The notes: generated from the letters alone by a model not told the origin. A stretch of DNA of 64,000 nucleotides from Vampirovibrionales bacterium (GCA_029866025.1 JARXAD010000002.1:299688-363687); one strand, 5' to 3'; counted from the first letter of the stretch, positions 17,805 to 27,139 are shown. Numbers and translations: made by a program.

Positions 17805-17840
17805 AAAAGCCCTTCAACCTGTTTGAGGGGCTTTTGCTTT
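17805..17840 (+). terminator. Terminator after rplY
   Basis: AAAAGCCC-TTCAA pairs with TTGA-GGGGCTTTT around a short loop, with a T-rich tail. The A-rich 5' arm would give U's on the other strand, so it may serve the convergent flavoprotein gene too. Confidence 0.75.
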
Positions 17841-17877
17841 TCCTATTATTTCCGAAAATTGAGACAATGGAAATCCA

Positions 17878-17903
17878 AAAGGTTGACGTTAACGTCAACC
17901 TTT
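17878..17903. repeat. Perfect 26-bp palindrome with core GTTGACGTTAACGTCAAC
   Basis: The two halves mirror exactly around 17890/17891 (AAAGGTTGACGTT and its complement). It covers the stop codon of the flavoprotein gene (17895) and lies between converging genes. The same 18-bp core recurs inside the mannosidase gene at 62276. It could be a repetitive palindromic unit or a dimeric regulator operator. Confidence 0.75.
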
Positions 17904-19178
17904 GACGTGAGAAGGCGTTTTTAAAACCGATTGCCCCGCTATCCAGCCGCTGGTCCATGCGTGTTGAAAGTTAAAGCCCCCCGTAATGCCATCGACATCC
18001 ACGGCTTCCCCCACCACAAACAAGCCCGGCAAGGCTTTCGCCTCATAGGTTTTTAAATTTAGTCCTGCTGTTGCCACACCACCAGCGGTGACAAACTCTT
18101 CTTTAAACACGCCTTTACCACTCACAGCAATAGGCCACCGCACCAGCGCTTCTGCGAGTAAGTTCAGGGCTTTGTTGGGCATGTCTCCCCACAGGGTTGA
18201 TGGCTGATAATTGGCTTGTTTTCCATGAGTAGTCAGCAAATACTCCCATAGACGCTTTGGGATAGCGGGGGGAGACTGATTCACCGCCTGCTGCTTGGGA
18301 TGCTCTTGCTTAGTGGCTAATAGCCATTCGCGAATGGCGTCTTGGGTGAGCTCTGGCCACCAATTGAGGCGGAGCTGGGCTTGATACTGCTGCTCGTGGA
18401 GCAAGCGCGCGCCCCACGCCGATAGACGCAAGATACACGGTCCACTCAACCCCCAATGGGTTACCAGTAGTGGCCCTTCTTGAATGATCGGCTTACCTTC
18501 TTTTGGAATCAAGGTTCCTACCACATGTTGGACGGAAACCCCTTGTAACGCATGAAGATCTGCATCATCAACCTTAAAAGTAAACAGAGAGGGAGCGGGT
18601 GACACCATGAGCAAGCCCAGGCCTTCTAACAGTTTGTAACCACCGCCACTCCCGCCCGTGGCCACAATCACTGCTTTGGCTTGCCAGCGGGTACTCCCCG
18701 CCATACTCTCTGTCTCCAAAGAAAAGCCCGATGCCGTGGGGATCATGTTTTGCACGCGCTCGCCCGTGCGAAGTGCCACGCCCAACTGGATACGCTCCCG
18801 TTGCAAACAGTCGATGATGGTTTGAGAGTCATCGGTGACAGGAAATAGTCGCCCGTCCACCTCGGTTTTAAGGCGAACCCCGCGCGACTGGAACCACTCC
18901 ATGGTTTGGGCGGGACCAAACTGGGTAAACAGGTGGCGCAAGGTTTTGTGGGCCCGAGGGTACGATGCCACGAGTGCGGCGGGATCAAAACAAGCGTGTG
19001 TGACGTTACACCGCCCCCCGCCTGAAATTTTGACTTTCGCCAACGTATGATTTGTCGCTTCTAAAATCACCACATGGGCGGTTGGGTTAGCTTCTTTGGC
19101 CGAAAGTGCGGCAAAAAACCCAGCAGCGCCCCCACCTATTACAATCACATCGGCTTTTTGCACAGCAGCATCAGACAC
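17895..19178 (-). CDS. YhiN/HI0933-family FAD-dependent oxidoreductase
   Basis: A flavoprotein of the HI0933/YhiN family (Rossmann FAD fold); its physiological substrate is uncertain. The N-terminal dinucleotide motif VIVIGGGAAGFFAALSA is at residues ~11-27, and KVKISGGGRCNVTHA is the family signature. VIVATGGSGGGYKLLEGLGL is the second FAD motif. AGLNLKTYEAKALPGLFVVG and DVDGITGGFNFQHAWTSG close the FAD site. Length 427 aa is normal. The GTG start at 19178 overlaps the folP stop by 8 bp, so the two are translationally coupled. Its stop codon lies inside the 17878 palindrome. Confidence 0.88.
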   Translation of the reverse strand: MSDAAVQKADVIVIGGGAAGFFAALSAKEANPTAHVVILEATNHTLAKVKISGGGRCNVTHACFDPAALVASYPRAHKTLRHLFTQFGPAQTMEWFQSRGVRLKTEVDGRLFPVTDDSQTIIDCLQRERIQLGVALRTGERVQNMIPTASGFSLETESMAGSTRWQAKAVIVATGGSGGGYKLLEGLGLLMVSPAPSLFTFKVDDADLHALQGVSVQHVVGTLIPKEGKPIIQEGPLLVTHWGLSGPCILRLSAWGARLLHEQQYQAQLRLNWWPELTQDAIREWLLATKQEHPKQQAVNQSPPAIPKRLWEYLLTTHGKQANYQPSTLWGDMPNKALNLLAEALVRWPIAVSGKGVFKEEFVTAGGVATAGLNLKTYEAKALPGLFVVGEAVDVDGITGGFNFQHAWTSGWIAGQSVLKTPSHVKG

Positions 19179-20049
19179 AGGCTTGCTCTTTCATGATCCT
19201 TTGAGACAGGCGGGTGGCTTGGGCCTGCATTGCTTGAACCAAGGCCAACACCGGCTGCACCACCTGAGGATTATGCACTCGAAACCACGAACACCCTGCC
19301 ATGGCCCCATGCCATAGGGTGGCAGCTGTTAGCGCATCGCGCTCTAGGGGCGGAATCATGTCGTTCCTTAGGGCCAAAAAGGATTTACGAGACGTGCCCA
19401 ACAATACGGGAAACCCGCATGCAGTAAATTCACCCAGGTGAGACAGCAGTTGCAGATTGTGTTCCACGGTTTTACCAAAGCCAAAGCCCACATCCCACAC
19501 AATGTTTTTTTCCAGCACACCATGGTGAATGGCACTCTCTGTTTGGCGCTGCAAAAAATCGTTAACCTCTCTTACCACATTCTCGTAGCAAGGGTTTTGC
19601 TGCATGGTTTGTGGCGTGCCTTGGCTGTGCATGAGAATCAGGGTGGCTTGAGAATACGCTACAACCTGCACCATTGCGGGGTCGTACGTTAATCCGCTCA
19701 CATCATTCACAATACTCGCTCCAGCGTCTATCGCAGCCTTTGCCACAGACGCTTTGCGTGTATCCACACTAATAGAAATTGTTGGAAAGTGCTGGCGCAG
19801 GGCTGTGATTACCGGTACCACGCGAGACAATTCTTCATCCAAGGGTATGGTTGTCGCCCCCGGGCGGGTGGATTCTCCCCCCACATCCAACACCGAACAG
19901 CCATGGTCTATTAGCCATTGAGCATGAGCCAAAACAGCATCCAGCTTACATTCGTCTCGGCTCGTTAGGCATTGCCCCCCGTCGCTAAAGCTATCGGGGG
20001 TGAGGTTAAGAATACCCATAAGGGTGTGGGTGGCAGCGGGTAAAGTCAT
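19171..20049 (-). CDS. folP: Dihydropteroate synthase
   Basis: Condenses p-aminobenzoate with dihydropterin pyrophosphate in folate synthesis and is the sulfonamide target. Motifs: MGILNLTPDSFSDGG (residues 12-26), LDVGGESTRPGA, SISVDTRKASVAKAAIDAGA, IVNDVSGL, and GFGFGKTVEHNLQLL plus VLLGTSRKSFLA. Length 292 aa is normal. It sits upstream of, and overlaps, the YhiN-type gene. The folate gene pabA is elsewhere in the window (43570). Confidence 0.95.
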   Translation of the reverse strand: MTLPAATHTLMGILNLTPDSFSDGGQCLTSRDECKLDAVLAHAQWLIDHGCSVLDVGGESTRPGATTIPLDEELSRVVPVITALRQHFPTISISVDTRKASVAKAAIDAGASIVNDVSGLTYDPAMVQVVAYSQATLILMHSQGTPQTMQQNPCYENVVREVNDFLQRQTESAIHHGVLEKNIVWDVGFGFGKTVEHNLQLLSHLGEFTACGFPVLLGTSRKSFLALRNDMIPPLERDALTAATLWHGAMAGCSWFRVHNPQVVQPVLALVQAMQAQATRLSQRIMKEQACV

Positions 20050-20080
20050 CCACTACAGCTTATCACCCAAAAAAGGTGGG

Positions 20081-20584
20081 CTATGCGCTGGCCATGACCA
20101 AAGGTTTAATTTGTTGATACACAGCATCAGCATCGGCAATATCCACCAGTTGAATACCCGCCGTACGCTTTGAGGATCCTTCTGAGGCATTGGTATTGAG
20201 CTTGATAGTCCCTAAATTGAAAGATTGCTGAAGTACACCCTGATTCGCCTCAGCTTCCGTTACTTTTTTATACGACATGACCTTGCGGGTTTTGTTAAAG
20301 AAAAATCCATCATGGTACTCCACCTCATTTTCATAAAAATGGTAGATGGTATTGGCATAATTTTGCTGCAATACCCAGTACCAAACCCCTAGACCTAGGG
20401 TACCTAGCACTAAAATAACCACACTTACTACTGCCTCAAACACAGGAAGCATGGCCTTATACTGTGCAAAACCCATGATAATAAAGAAGGGTGCGCTTGG
20501 CAGAGCTTTAAGTAGCAGGCGAACCAAAATCAATTTGCTTGCAAAGGTAGGTCGCACTGTAAGGACAGGGGTGGGTTGAGACAT
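20081..20584 (-). CDS. Membrane protein with bacterial PH-like domain
   Basis: Two hydrophobic helices (ALPSAPFFIIMGFA, about 30-43, and VVSVVILVLGTLGLGVWYWV, about 53-72) precede a bacterial PH (bPH2/DUF304)-type domain that opens with YANTIYHFYENEVEYHDGFF and continues with KVMSYKKVTEAEANQGVLQQ. These proteins are small membrane proteins of unknown role. ATG 20584 is chosen because GGAG lies 9 nt upstream; the frame extends five codons to a TTG. It lies just upstream of folP on the same strand, with a 31-bp gap. Confidence 0.7.
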   Translation of the reverse strand: MSQPTPVLTVRPTFASKLILVRLLLKALPSAPFFIIMGFAQYKAMLPVFEAVVSVVILVLGTLGLGVWYWVLQQNYANTIYHFYENEVEYHDGFFFNKTRKVMSYKKVTEAEANQGVLQQSFNLGTIKLNTNASEGSSKRTAGIQLVDIADADAVYQQIKPLVMASA

Positions 20585-20828
20585 CAGCAAACACTCCAAG
20601 CCAAAGAATCACACATTTAGGGAACAGTATACGTTTTTTAATGGCTTATAACCGACTCATCGCCCAAGTCCCTTTGATTGATGGATTTCGTGTAGATCGT
20701 ACGATATCTAAGGCCTCTATGGGCCTCAACCACGGTGTTTGGGTGCATGGCCAGCGTCTTTATGAGACAGTAGGCCTGTGGATTCCATATCCGCATTCCA
20801 TCCGTCTTTTTTAGGAGCGACCACCCCT

Positions 20829-22373
20829 ATGTCTTCCGCCGTTCTGACCAAAGCCAAAGAAACTCTAGAGCAAACTGTTTCCACCCCTGCCAAACCTCCT
20901 GTATTTGCCAACTACATTGGCGGCCAATGGGTGGCTGCCCGCAGTGGCCAAACCTTTGAAAACCGTAACCCCGCCGACCCCAGCGATGTGATTGGTATTT
21001 TTCCTCAGTCGGGTGCCGAAGACATTGAAGCCGCTGTGGCTGCTGCCAGCAAAGCCTTTGAACAATGGCGCTTGTACCCAGCCCCTCGTCGCGGCGAAAT
21101 TTTATTTAAAGCCGGACAATTATTGATGGAGCGCAAAGAAGATTTATCGCGCGTAATGACCCGCGAAATGGGCAAAGTGTTGGCCGAAACCCGTGGTGAC
21201 GTTCAAGAAGCCATTGACATGTGCTTTTACGCCGCTGGCGAAGGGCGTCGTTTGTTTGGCCATACCACCCCATCTGAACTAAAAGACAAATTTTGCATGA
21301 CCGTCCGCGACCCCTTGGGCGTGGTGGGCCTTATTACGCCGTGGAACTTCCCCATGGCTATTCCTAGCTGGAAAGTATTGCCCGCTCTGATTTGCGGCAA
21401 CACAATGGTCCTCAAACCCGCCAGCGATACCCCACTGTCTTCCTTGTTACTCGTCCAAATCCTCGAAGAAGCCGGCATTCCTGCAGGCGTGCTGAACGTG
21501 GTGTTTGGCCCCGGTAGCACCTGCGGTGAAGCCCTGATGGCCAACAAAGCCGTCAAACTGATTAGCTTTACCGGCAGCTGCGATGTGGGTCGTCGTGTGA
21601 ACGAAGCCTGCGCCCCCACCTTTAAGCACGTGAGCTTGGAAATGGGCGGCAAAAACTGCATTGTAATTATGGACGATGCCAACCTGGATTTAGCCGTAGA
21701 CGGCGCCATTTGGGCCGCCTTTGGCACCAGTGGTCAGCGGTGCACCGCAGCAAGCCGCATTATTGTGCATAAGGCGGTACACGCCCAAGTGCGAGACAAA
21801 ATGCTGGCCCGCATGAAAGAACTGAAGCTGGGCTACGGTTTGGATACCAACGTCAAAGTGGGCCCCGTGGTAAATGAAAAAGCCATGCTAAAAGTGTTGG
21901 AATACATTGAAATTGGTAAAAACGAAGACAAAGCCACGCTACTCATTGGCGGAGCCCGCGATACGGCGGCTGGCCCTGGCTGGTTTGTACAACCCACCTT
22001 GTTTGATAACGTAACGGCCACCATGCGCATTGCCCAAGAAGAGATTTTTGGACCCGTGACGGCTCTGATGCCTGTGGGGAGCTTGGAAGAAGCCATTACG
22101 GTAGCCAATGGCGTTGATTTTGGTTTATCCACCTCGATTTACACCAAAAACATCAATCAGGCCATGCGGTTCCAGCGTGATGTGCAAAGTGGCCTGTGCT
22201 ACATTAACGCCCCCACTATTGGCGCCGAGGTGCACTTGCCCTTTGGCGGCATGAAGAACACGGGCAACGGCCACCGCGATGCGGGCCAGACGGCCATGGA
22301 CACCTTTACCGAGTGGAAGGCTGTCTTCATTGATAGCAGCGACACCCTGCAACGCGCCCAAATTGATAACTAG
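20829..22373 (+). CDS. Aldehyde dehydrogenase, SSADH/KGSADH-like
   Basis: An NAD(P)-dependent aldehyde dehydrogenase. Motifs: TPWNFPMAIPSWKVLPALICG with NTMVLKPASDTP (cofactor site), ISFTGSCDVGRRV, EMGGKNCIVIMDDAN (catalytic Glu) and FGTSGQRCTAASR (catalytic Cys). The C-terminus NAPTIGAEVHLPFGGMKNTG is typical of the semialdehyde dehydrogenase branch. ATG 20829 with AGGAG 11 nt upstream gives 514 aa. The true substrate (succinate semialdehyde, ketoglutarate semialdehyde or other) cannot be told from sequence. If it is SSADH, it would feed the same TCA branch as sucCD (inference). A terminator follows at 22411. Confidence 0.85.
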   Translation: MSSAVLTKAKETLEQTVSTPAKPPVFANYIGGQWVAARSGQTFENRNPADPSDVIGIFPQSGAEDIEAAVAAASKAFEQWRLYPAPRRGEILFKAGQLLMERKEDLSRVMTREMGKVLAETRGDVQEAIDMCFYAAGEGRRLFGHTTPSELKDKFCMTVRDPLGVVGLITPWNFPMAIPSWKVLPALICGNTMVLKPASDTPLSSLLLVQILEEAGIPAGVLNVVFGPGSTCGEALMANKAVKLISFTGSCDVGRRVNEACAPTFKHVSLEMGGKNCIVIMDDANLDLAVDGAIWAAFGTSGQRCTAASRIIVHKAVHAQVRDKMLARMKELKLGYGLDTNVKVGPVVNEKAMLKVLEYIEIGKNEDKATLLIGGARDTAAGPGWFVQPTLFDNVTATMRIAQEEIFGPVTALMPVGSLEEAITVANGVDFGLSTSIYTKNINQAMRFQRDVQSGLCYINAPTIGAEVHLPFGGMKNTGNGHRDAGQTAMDTFTEWKAVFIDSSDTLQRAQIDN

Positions 22374-22410
22374 ACGATAGTAGCGCTTTTAAAAAGCAAA
22401 ATAAAACTTT

Positions 22411-22445
22411 AGCCCTTTGGCAATTTATTTGCTGGAGGGCTTTTG
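22411..22445 (+). terminator. Terminator after the aldehyde dehydrogenase gene
   Basis: AGCCCT (22411-22416) pairs with AGGGCT (22436-22441) around a ~19-nt loop, followed by TTTG. Confidence 0.65.
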
Positions 22446-22489
22446 TTTAAGCACGTATCTTTTCTCTGCCAACCTTCTACACCACTTCT

Positions 22490-23323
22490 ATGCCAATTAC
22501 TCCTTATTATTCATCGTCCGCAATTCACTACGCTCGGTTGGCTTTACAGCAAGTACCCCTAAAACTTGTTTCCACTCGCTCCAGCAAAACCAACGATGTT
22601 TATTTTTCTTCAGATCCTCATAAAGATTTATCCATCACTTTAACGGATGCCGATCGTGAGCTATGGGGACAGTCTCCATTAAGCAAACCCATTAACCAAA
22701 AAATCAAACGGGGGATTGACTTAGTTTTCGGAATCCCTGCCGTTCTTATTACGTTACCCATTATGGGAGTATTTTGTACGCTTAAATTTTTAGAAGATAT
22801 TTTTTCTGGTAAAGGATTTCTTAGCCCACTTTGGAAGGGTCCTAGAGCCGGAACCGACGGAAGAACTCTAACTATCTACAAAATTAGAACCATGATTATC
22901 AACGAAAATACTGGTAAAATAACCGCTGTAAACGACCATCGAATAACCCCCGTAGGCAAAATTATGCGGCGGTTTAAAATTGATGAATTACCTCAGTTAT
23001 TTTCCGTATTAGCAGGGAATTTATCACTCGTGGGGCCACGCCTACGACAAAAAAGTAACTATAACCGCAACCCGAAATCAAAAAAAATACTTCCGTTTAA
23101 GCAGGGGCTAACAGGTACCCATCAGTTGCTTTTAATTCCATTCTCGGTTGCAAATTACCCTAGTATGGACGCTGAACGCTACCAAATGGATAGAGATTAT
23201 TTGCTACATTGGTCTCCGTGGCAGGATATTGCACTCATTATCAAAACGCCCTTTAAAATTTTAGGACAATTGTTCTCTAACAAAACAATTGAACCACCCA
23301 AACAAACCACAGACGTTATCTAA
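22490..23323 (+). CDS. Bacterial sugar transferase (WcaJ/PF02397 type)
   Basis: Initiating phosphoglycosyl transferase that moves a sugar-1-phosphate to undecaprenyl phosphate at the inner membrane. Motifs: KRGIDLVFGIPAVLITLPIM (membrane-entering helix), LSPLWKGPRAGTDGRTLTIY, YKIRTM and RRFKIDELPQLFSVLAGN with LSLVGPRL, the usual catalytic block. The N-terminal ~65 residues are not recognised, though DVYFSSDPHKD is loosely like the F-G motif. The gene is visibly more AT-rich and uses different codons than its neighbours, suggesting recent transfer. Its last 8 bp overlap the convergent S24 gene. Likely role: O-antigen or exopolysaccharide start. Confidence 0.85.
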   Translation: MPITPYYSSSAIHYARLALQQVPLKLVSTRSSKTNDVYFSSDPHKDLSITLTDADRELWGQSPLSKPINQKIKRGIDLVFGIPAVLITLPIMGVFCTLKFLEDIFSGKGFLSPLWKGPRAGTDGRTLTIYKIRTMIINENTGKITAVNDHRITPVGKIMRRFKIDELPQLFSVLAGNLSLVGPRLRQKSNYNRNPKSKKILPFKQGLTGTHQLLLIPFSVANYPSMDAERYQMDRDYLLHWSPWQDIALIIKTPFKILGQLFSNKTIEPPKQTTDVI

Positions 23324-23906
23324 ACTCTACCAACACTTCCAGCACACGCCACACAAACTCAATGCTCAGCGGGTCAATGCGGTGCGGCGGGTACTTGGGG
23401 TTTTCGCTCACCAGCGAGAGATGGTGGGTTTTGGGGTGCTGCTGTAAGCGTTTGACGCTGAGCTTGCCATCAAACTGCACCAACACCGGGCGATGATGTT
23501 GCTGTTCTTCTGCCAAAGACGACGGCGCCGCCAGCAAATACGAGCCCTCAGGCGCCGATTGCTCCATAGAATCACCCACCACCTGGGTTAAAAAGCATTT
23601 GGGGATTAGGGACTGGCCAATACCCTTAAACCATTGTTTGGGTACGCCCATAGTGCCTTGAATGTATTCGTCATCAATGAGGCCACCAATACCCGCATGG
23701 GCACTGGCCAAAATGAGAGGCACCTGATAATCCACCGCCAAAGTTTGTGGCGGCTGAGGGGTTTGGTGGGACGAAAGGGTACGCAAATCCAACCGATGGT
23801 GGGACAAGGGCGTGAGCAATGTGGCCAAATCATTGGCCTCCCACGCTAAAGCAGCGTCGCCCGATTGAAACACATCAACAGCCGTACGTTTGGATGCCGT
23901 CGCCAT
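23316..23906 (-). CDS. S24-type serine peptidase domain protein without HTH
   Basis: The C-terminal half has the LexA/CI/UmuD-like S24 fold: VVGDSMEQSAPEGSYLLA with the catalytic Ser (about residue 113) and VLVQFDGKLSVKRL with the catalytic Lys (about 152), then SENPKYPP. The first ~60 residues show no helix-turn-helix, unlike LexA or phage repressors. ATG 23906 has GGAG 7 nt upstream. It could be a UmuD-like protein, a stand-alone protease or a repressor remnant. No umuC or lexA is nearby. Confidence 0.75.
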   Translation of the reverse strand: MATASKRTAVDVFQSGDAALAWEANDLATLLTPLSHHRLDLRTLSSHQTPQPPQTLAVDYQVPLILASAHAGIGGLIDDEYIQGTMGVPKQWFKGIGQSLIPKCFLTQVVGDSMEQSAPEGSYLLAAPSSLAEEQQHHRPVLVQFDGKLSVKRLQQHPKTHHLSLVSENPKYPPHRIDPLSIEFVWRVLEVLVEFR

Positions 23907-24025
23907 CACATCACTCCACCAAATTTTGTCTAACACTCATTCCTTGTAAGTCAATTATACCATCGGATCACGAAGGAAGATCCGAAGCTTTATCGCAATG
24001 GTTACCGGAGGGTTTGTTGCCGGGG

Positions 24026-25453
24026 TTATCGCAAAGCTTGGCGCAGCACTTTTTTGGCTTCTGAGTCCCATACAAAAATCAGATGACGCTCCGTGCGTGG
24101 ATTCAGTGGGTGACTGAGGGGCAACGACGATACTTCTTTCAGATCCACCACTTCCCCACGGGCGGTTTTAATCCAAATCGGCTCGTTATCGCTACGGTAC
24201 AAGGGCTTGGGCCGCAAAATCACTTCTTCAAAGCCAAAGGACATGCTCAGCCCACGGCTTTCGTAGTGCTTGGCCAGCGCCTGATAGGCTTCGGGTAAAT
24301 CGTGCAAGCTATGGGCGTTGATGCCGTAGGCGCGCAGGTCTAAAAACTTAAACAGCTCGTGGCGCAACAAGCGGTTGGCCAAGCTCTTTAGCATGGGGTC
24401 TTGGCTTTCGCGAGACCACCCCTTGGCCGCTTCCCAAATGCTGTGGTCATCCAAACTTAAATAATCGCTGGTGCTTAAGGTTTCGGGGTTAGCCAAAAAC
24501 TGATACAAAATATCGGCGGGGTAGCCGGTTTCAAGGCCTTCTTCCCGCACCCAGCGGAAGCGCAGCAAGGTTTTTTTCAGGGTTACTTCCGCCGCCTTGT
24601 CCAGCGGATGTAGCGCCATTTTGTAGGCCTCGTGGCGACCAAACAGGTAATGCTCCACGGCAGGCACGGCTTCTTCTCGCACCGCCACCACGGGCTGATT
24701 TAACTGATTATGGGCCAGCACCAAGGTGCTCACAATACGCTGGCTTTCGATGTTGCCGTAACGCACCCCCAAAAAGTGACTATCGCGCAGCAAATAATCC
24801 AGTCGATCCATATCCAGCTGGCTGGAGACCAAGCTGGCTAAAAAATGCTGGGGTTGGGGTTGCTTTTCCACTCCCAGGGCGGGATGCGGATCATGAGGGC
24901 CGTGACCCATCACACTGAGTAAGGCTTCGGGCAAATTGGGATCGATTTGTTGCCAAATTTTTTGCAGTTCGGGGTCTTCCATCAAAATTTTTCGGTTCCA
25001 ATAGTAGTCATGGCTTAAGCCGCGTTGGTCCAGCTCGAGAAGCTCTTCCAAGGTGTGTGAGAGTGGGGCATGACCAATGTCGTGAACCAAAATAGCCAAT
25101 AACAGCAGGGTTTCTAGAGGAGTACTGCACCCAGGGTAAGGCTGCGCTAATAGTTCTCTCCCCACAGCGTCGCGCTGTAGGACGGCCAAGGCTTCCATCA
25201 TAAGGTGGGTAGCCCCCACCGAATGCACAAAGCGGCTATGGGTGGCGTTGGGAAAAACAAATTCCGCCAGGCCCATTTGCCGAATACGGCGCAAGCGTTG
25301 CATGGGCCCACTGTTCATAACGGCCAATACCAATTGGTGGGCCGGGTGATAGCGGTCAAACTGAACAATGCCGTGAATGGGATCCGCCATGGACATCCAG
25401 CGGGCTGGTGACGCCTGGGAGCCACCTGATAATGACGGCTTGGGTTTATCCAT
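24026..25453 (-). CDS. HD-domain phosphohydrolase (COG1078, dGTPase-like)
   Basis: A metal-dependent HD-superfamily hydrolase. The HD motif is in LLAILVHDIGHAPLSHTLEE (about residues 115-135). MADPIHGIVQFDRYHPAHQL with QRLRRIRQMGLAEFVFPNATH is the conserved N-terminal block of COG1078, LDMDRLDYLLRDSHFLGVRY carries the second Asp, and HPLDKAAEVTLKK follows. The substrate may be dNTPs or related nucleotides, as in SAMHD1/dGTPase relatives; this is inferred. Length 475 aa. It stands alone between the S24 gene and the divergent sigma-factor gene. Confidence 0.85.
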   Translation of the reverse strand: MDKPKPSLSGGSQASPARWMSMADPIHGIVQFDRYHPAHQLVLAVMNSGPMQRLRRIRQMGLAEFVFPNATHSRFVHSVGATHLMMEALAVLQRDAVGRELLAQPYPGCSTPLETLLLLAILVHDIGHAPLSHTLEELLELDQRGLSHDYYWNRKILMEDPELQKIWQQIDPNLPEALLSVMGHGPHDPHPALGVEKQPQPQHFLASLVSSQLDMDRLDYLLRDSHFLGVRYGNIESQRIVSTLVLAHNQLNQPVVAVREEAVPAVEHYLFGRHEAYKMALHPLDKAAEVTLKKTLLRFRWVREEGLETGYPADILYQFLANPETLSTSDYLSLDDHSIWEAAKGWSRESQDPMLKSLANRLLRHELFKFLDLRAYGINAHSLHDLPEAYQALAKHYESRGLSMSFGFEEVILRPKPLYRSDNEPIWIKTARGEVVDLKEVSSLPLSHPLNPRTERHLIFVWDSEAKKVLRQALR

Positions 25454-25625
25454 TAGAGCTCATCTCTGCAACAACGCATTAACCATCCTTATTGTATCGG
25501 CTCTGGATCAATAAAAGTACAATCAGGCAATGCCATTCTCTCCCAGACTCACTTTATGCTTTAAGATGGCTGGGTTTTTGATACACTGCTTCCTACAAAT
25601 ACTCTTCCAAGGCCTTTGAAAGGCG

Positions 25626-26315
25626 ATGCTGCCCATGTCTAGCATGGCAACACCCTCTACCACCCTCCTGCTGGAATCATCCCTCTCAACCACATCCACT
25701 CCGGCGTGGTCCTCGTTAGAGGTGACCGAGCTGGTCATTTTGGCACAAAACACCGAGCAACGCGCTGTGGCTCGCCGCGCCCTGGAAGAACTGGTAAAAC
25801 GCCATCAGCGCACGGTGTATGTTGCCCTGGCCCACTTGGCGCCCGAACGAAACGACCTGGCAGACTTAACCCAAGAAGTATTGCTTCGCATGTGCCGCTC
25901 CATTGGCACCTTGCGAAACCCCGCCATTTTTAAACCTTGGCTTAATCGTATTATTACCAATCTGTTTTACGATGCGCTACGGAAACAAAGCCGCCAGCTA
26001 AAAGTTCTTTCCATGGATGCCCCCTATGGGGGCGATGAAGATTCCGCCAGCCCCACGCGCGATGTGGTGGATCCCACACCCCGGCCTGAGCACCTGATAT
26101 TGGGCAACGAATTGGATGCCACCATTTACAATGCCATTGAGCAACTTCCGGAACCTTTTCGTAGCGCCATCGTCCTTCGAGATATTCAGGGCCTAAGTTA
26201 CGATGACATTGCCAGCTTGATGGACTGTAACCTAGGCACCGTTAAATCGCGCCTTGCAAGGGCCAGAGACCGTCTGCAAGCGCAATTGGCTCCCTATTTA
26301 ACTGACCCTCTTTAA
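25626..26315 (+). CDS. ECF-family RNA polymerase sigma factor
   Basis: Sigma-70 ECF-type factor. Region 2 is visible at NDLADLTQEVLLRMCRSIGT and FKPWLNRIITNLFYDALRKQ (promoter -10 recognition), and region 4 at LPEPFRSAIVLRDIQGLSYD with DDIASLMDCNLGTVKSRLAR (-35 HTH). Length 229 aa includes an unconserved ~35-residue N-terminus, and three ATGs (25626, 25635, 25644) are possible starts. A putative membrane anti-sigma gene begins 5 nt after its stop and a Spy-like periplasmic gene follows, the usual layout of an envelope-stress regulator. Confidence 0.9.
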   Translation: MLPMSSMATPSTTLLLESSLSTTSTPAWSSLEVTELVILAQNTEQRAVARRALEELVKRHQRTVYVALAHLAPERNDLADLTQEVLLRMCRSIGTLRNPAIFKPWLNRIITNLFYDALRKQSRQLKVLSMDAPYGGDEDSASPTRDVVDPTPRPEHLILGNELDATIYNAIEQLPEPFRSAIVLRDIQGLSYDDIASLMDCNLGTVKSRLARARDRLQAQLAPYLTDPL

Positions 26316-26320
26316 CTCGG

Positions 26321-27139
26321 GTGGTAGGTCTTTTTGTACTTGCCCCTTCTTTCTTACAATCCCCTCAATCTTTGTTGCATAGTGCTATGCCTTCGGCTTT
26401 TCCCACCCAAGACAATTCCTCTTCTCACCCAAAGGGTGAGCACACACTGTCGACCCCTAACCACCTTCCCCTTGAACAGGCGTTGACAAGCTATACCCAA
26501 GGGTTAGACTGCGTCTTGCCATTCAATGATATGTGGGCAGCCATTGATGCCCAACTGGACGCAGACACACTCACCAGCTCATCCCAGCAGCAACGTTTGC
26601 TAAATGGCGATGACGCCCTATGGGATACCTACGCCGATAGCCCCGAAGTACTTCAGCTGGAAACTCGCCAACAATTGGAGCACCTACTCCCCAATTGGCC
26701 GCAGGCTCAGCACAGCATTGGGGACCGCCAACGTTTAATTAGCGATTTACGCCAATACGCCCACCGTGTGGAAAGCTCCTGCACCTTTGTTGCCAATGTG
26801 CACACCTTGTTAAAGACCCCTTCTGTCAATACAGCGTTTTCTAAACCTTTGCCCCTTTGGCTTCGGACCGGAATTGCTGTGGCTTCCATCGCTGCACTGT
26901 GGGTGCTGATATTGGATCCAACCGCTTTAACCTTGGGCAGTAAAACCATTGCTTCCACCCATAAAAATGCCTCTTTTTTGGCCACCGCATCGGCTCCCTC
27001 GGTAGAAGCGTATGTGATGACTTACTGCAATGACACGTCTTTGACAGTCCCCCAGGCAAAGAATGCTGATCAAATGACGGATGAAGCGATGATGGACTCC
27101 TCTCAAGTAGTATTAATGGGTTGCGGACCCGTTAACTAA
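26321..27139 (+). CDS. Putative membrane anti-sigma factor
   Basis: Not matched to a named family, but the context is that of an anti-sigma factor: it starts 5 nt after the ECF sigma gene and has one central membrane helix (GIAVASIAALWVLILD, about residues 187-202). The N-terminal part (PLEQALTSYTQGLDCVLPFN and following) would be cytoplasmic and bind sigma. The periplasmic tail is ~70 residues and contains two Cys residues (near TYCNDTS and MGCGPVN) that could sense redox or metal (inference). The start is unsure: GTG 26321 or ATG 26387. No zinc-finger (zf-HC2) motif was seen. Confidence 0.6.
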   Translation: MVGLFVLAPSFLQSPQSLLHSAMPSAFPTQDNSSSHPKGEHTLSTPNHLPLEQALTSYTQGLDCVLPFNDMWAAIDAQLDADTLTSSSQQQRLLNGDDALWDTYADSPEVLQLETRQQLEHLLPNWPQAQHSIGDRQRLISDLRQYAHRVESSCTFVANVHTLLKTPSVNTAFSKPLPLWLRTGIAVASIAALWVLILDPTALTLGSKTIASTHKNASFLATASAPSVEAYVMTYCNDTSLTVPQAKNADQMTDEAMMDSSQVVLMGCGPVN

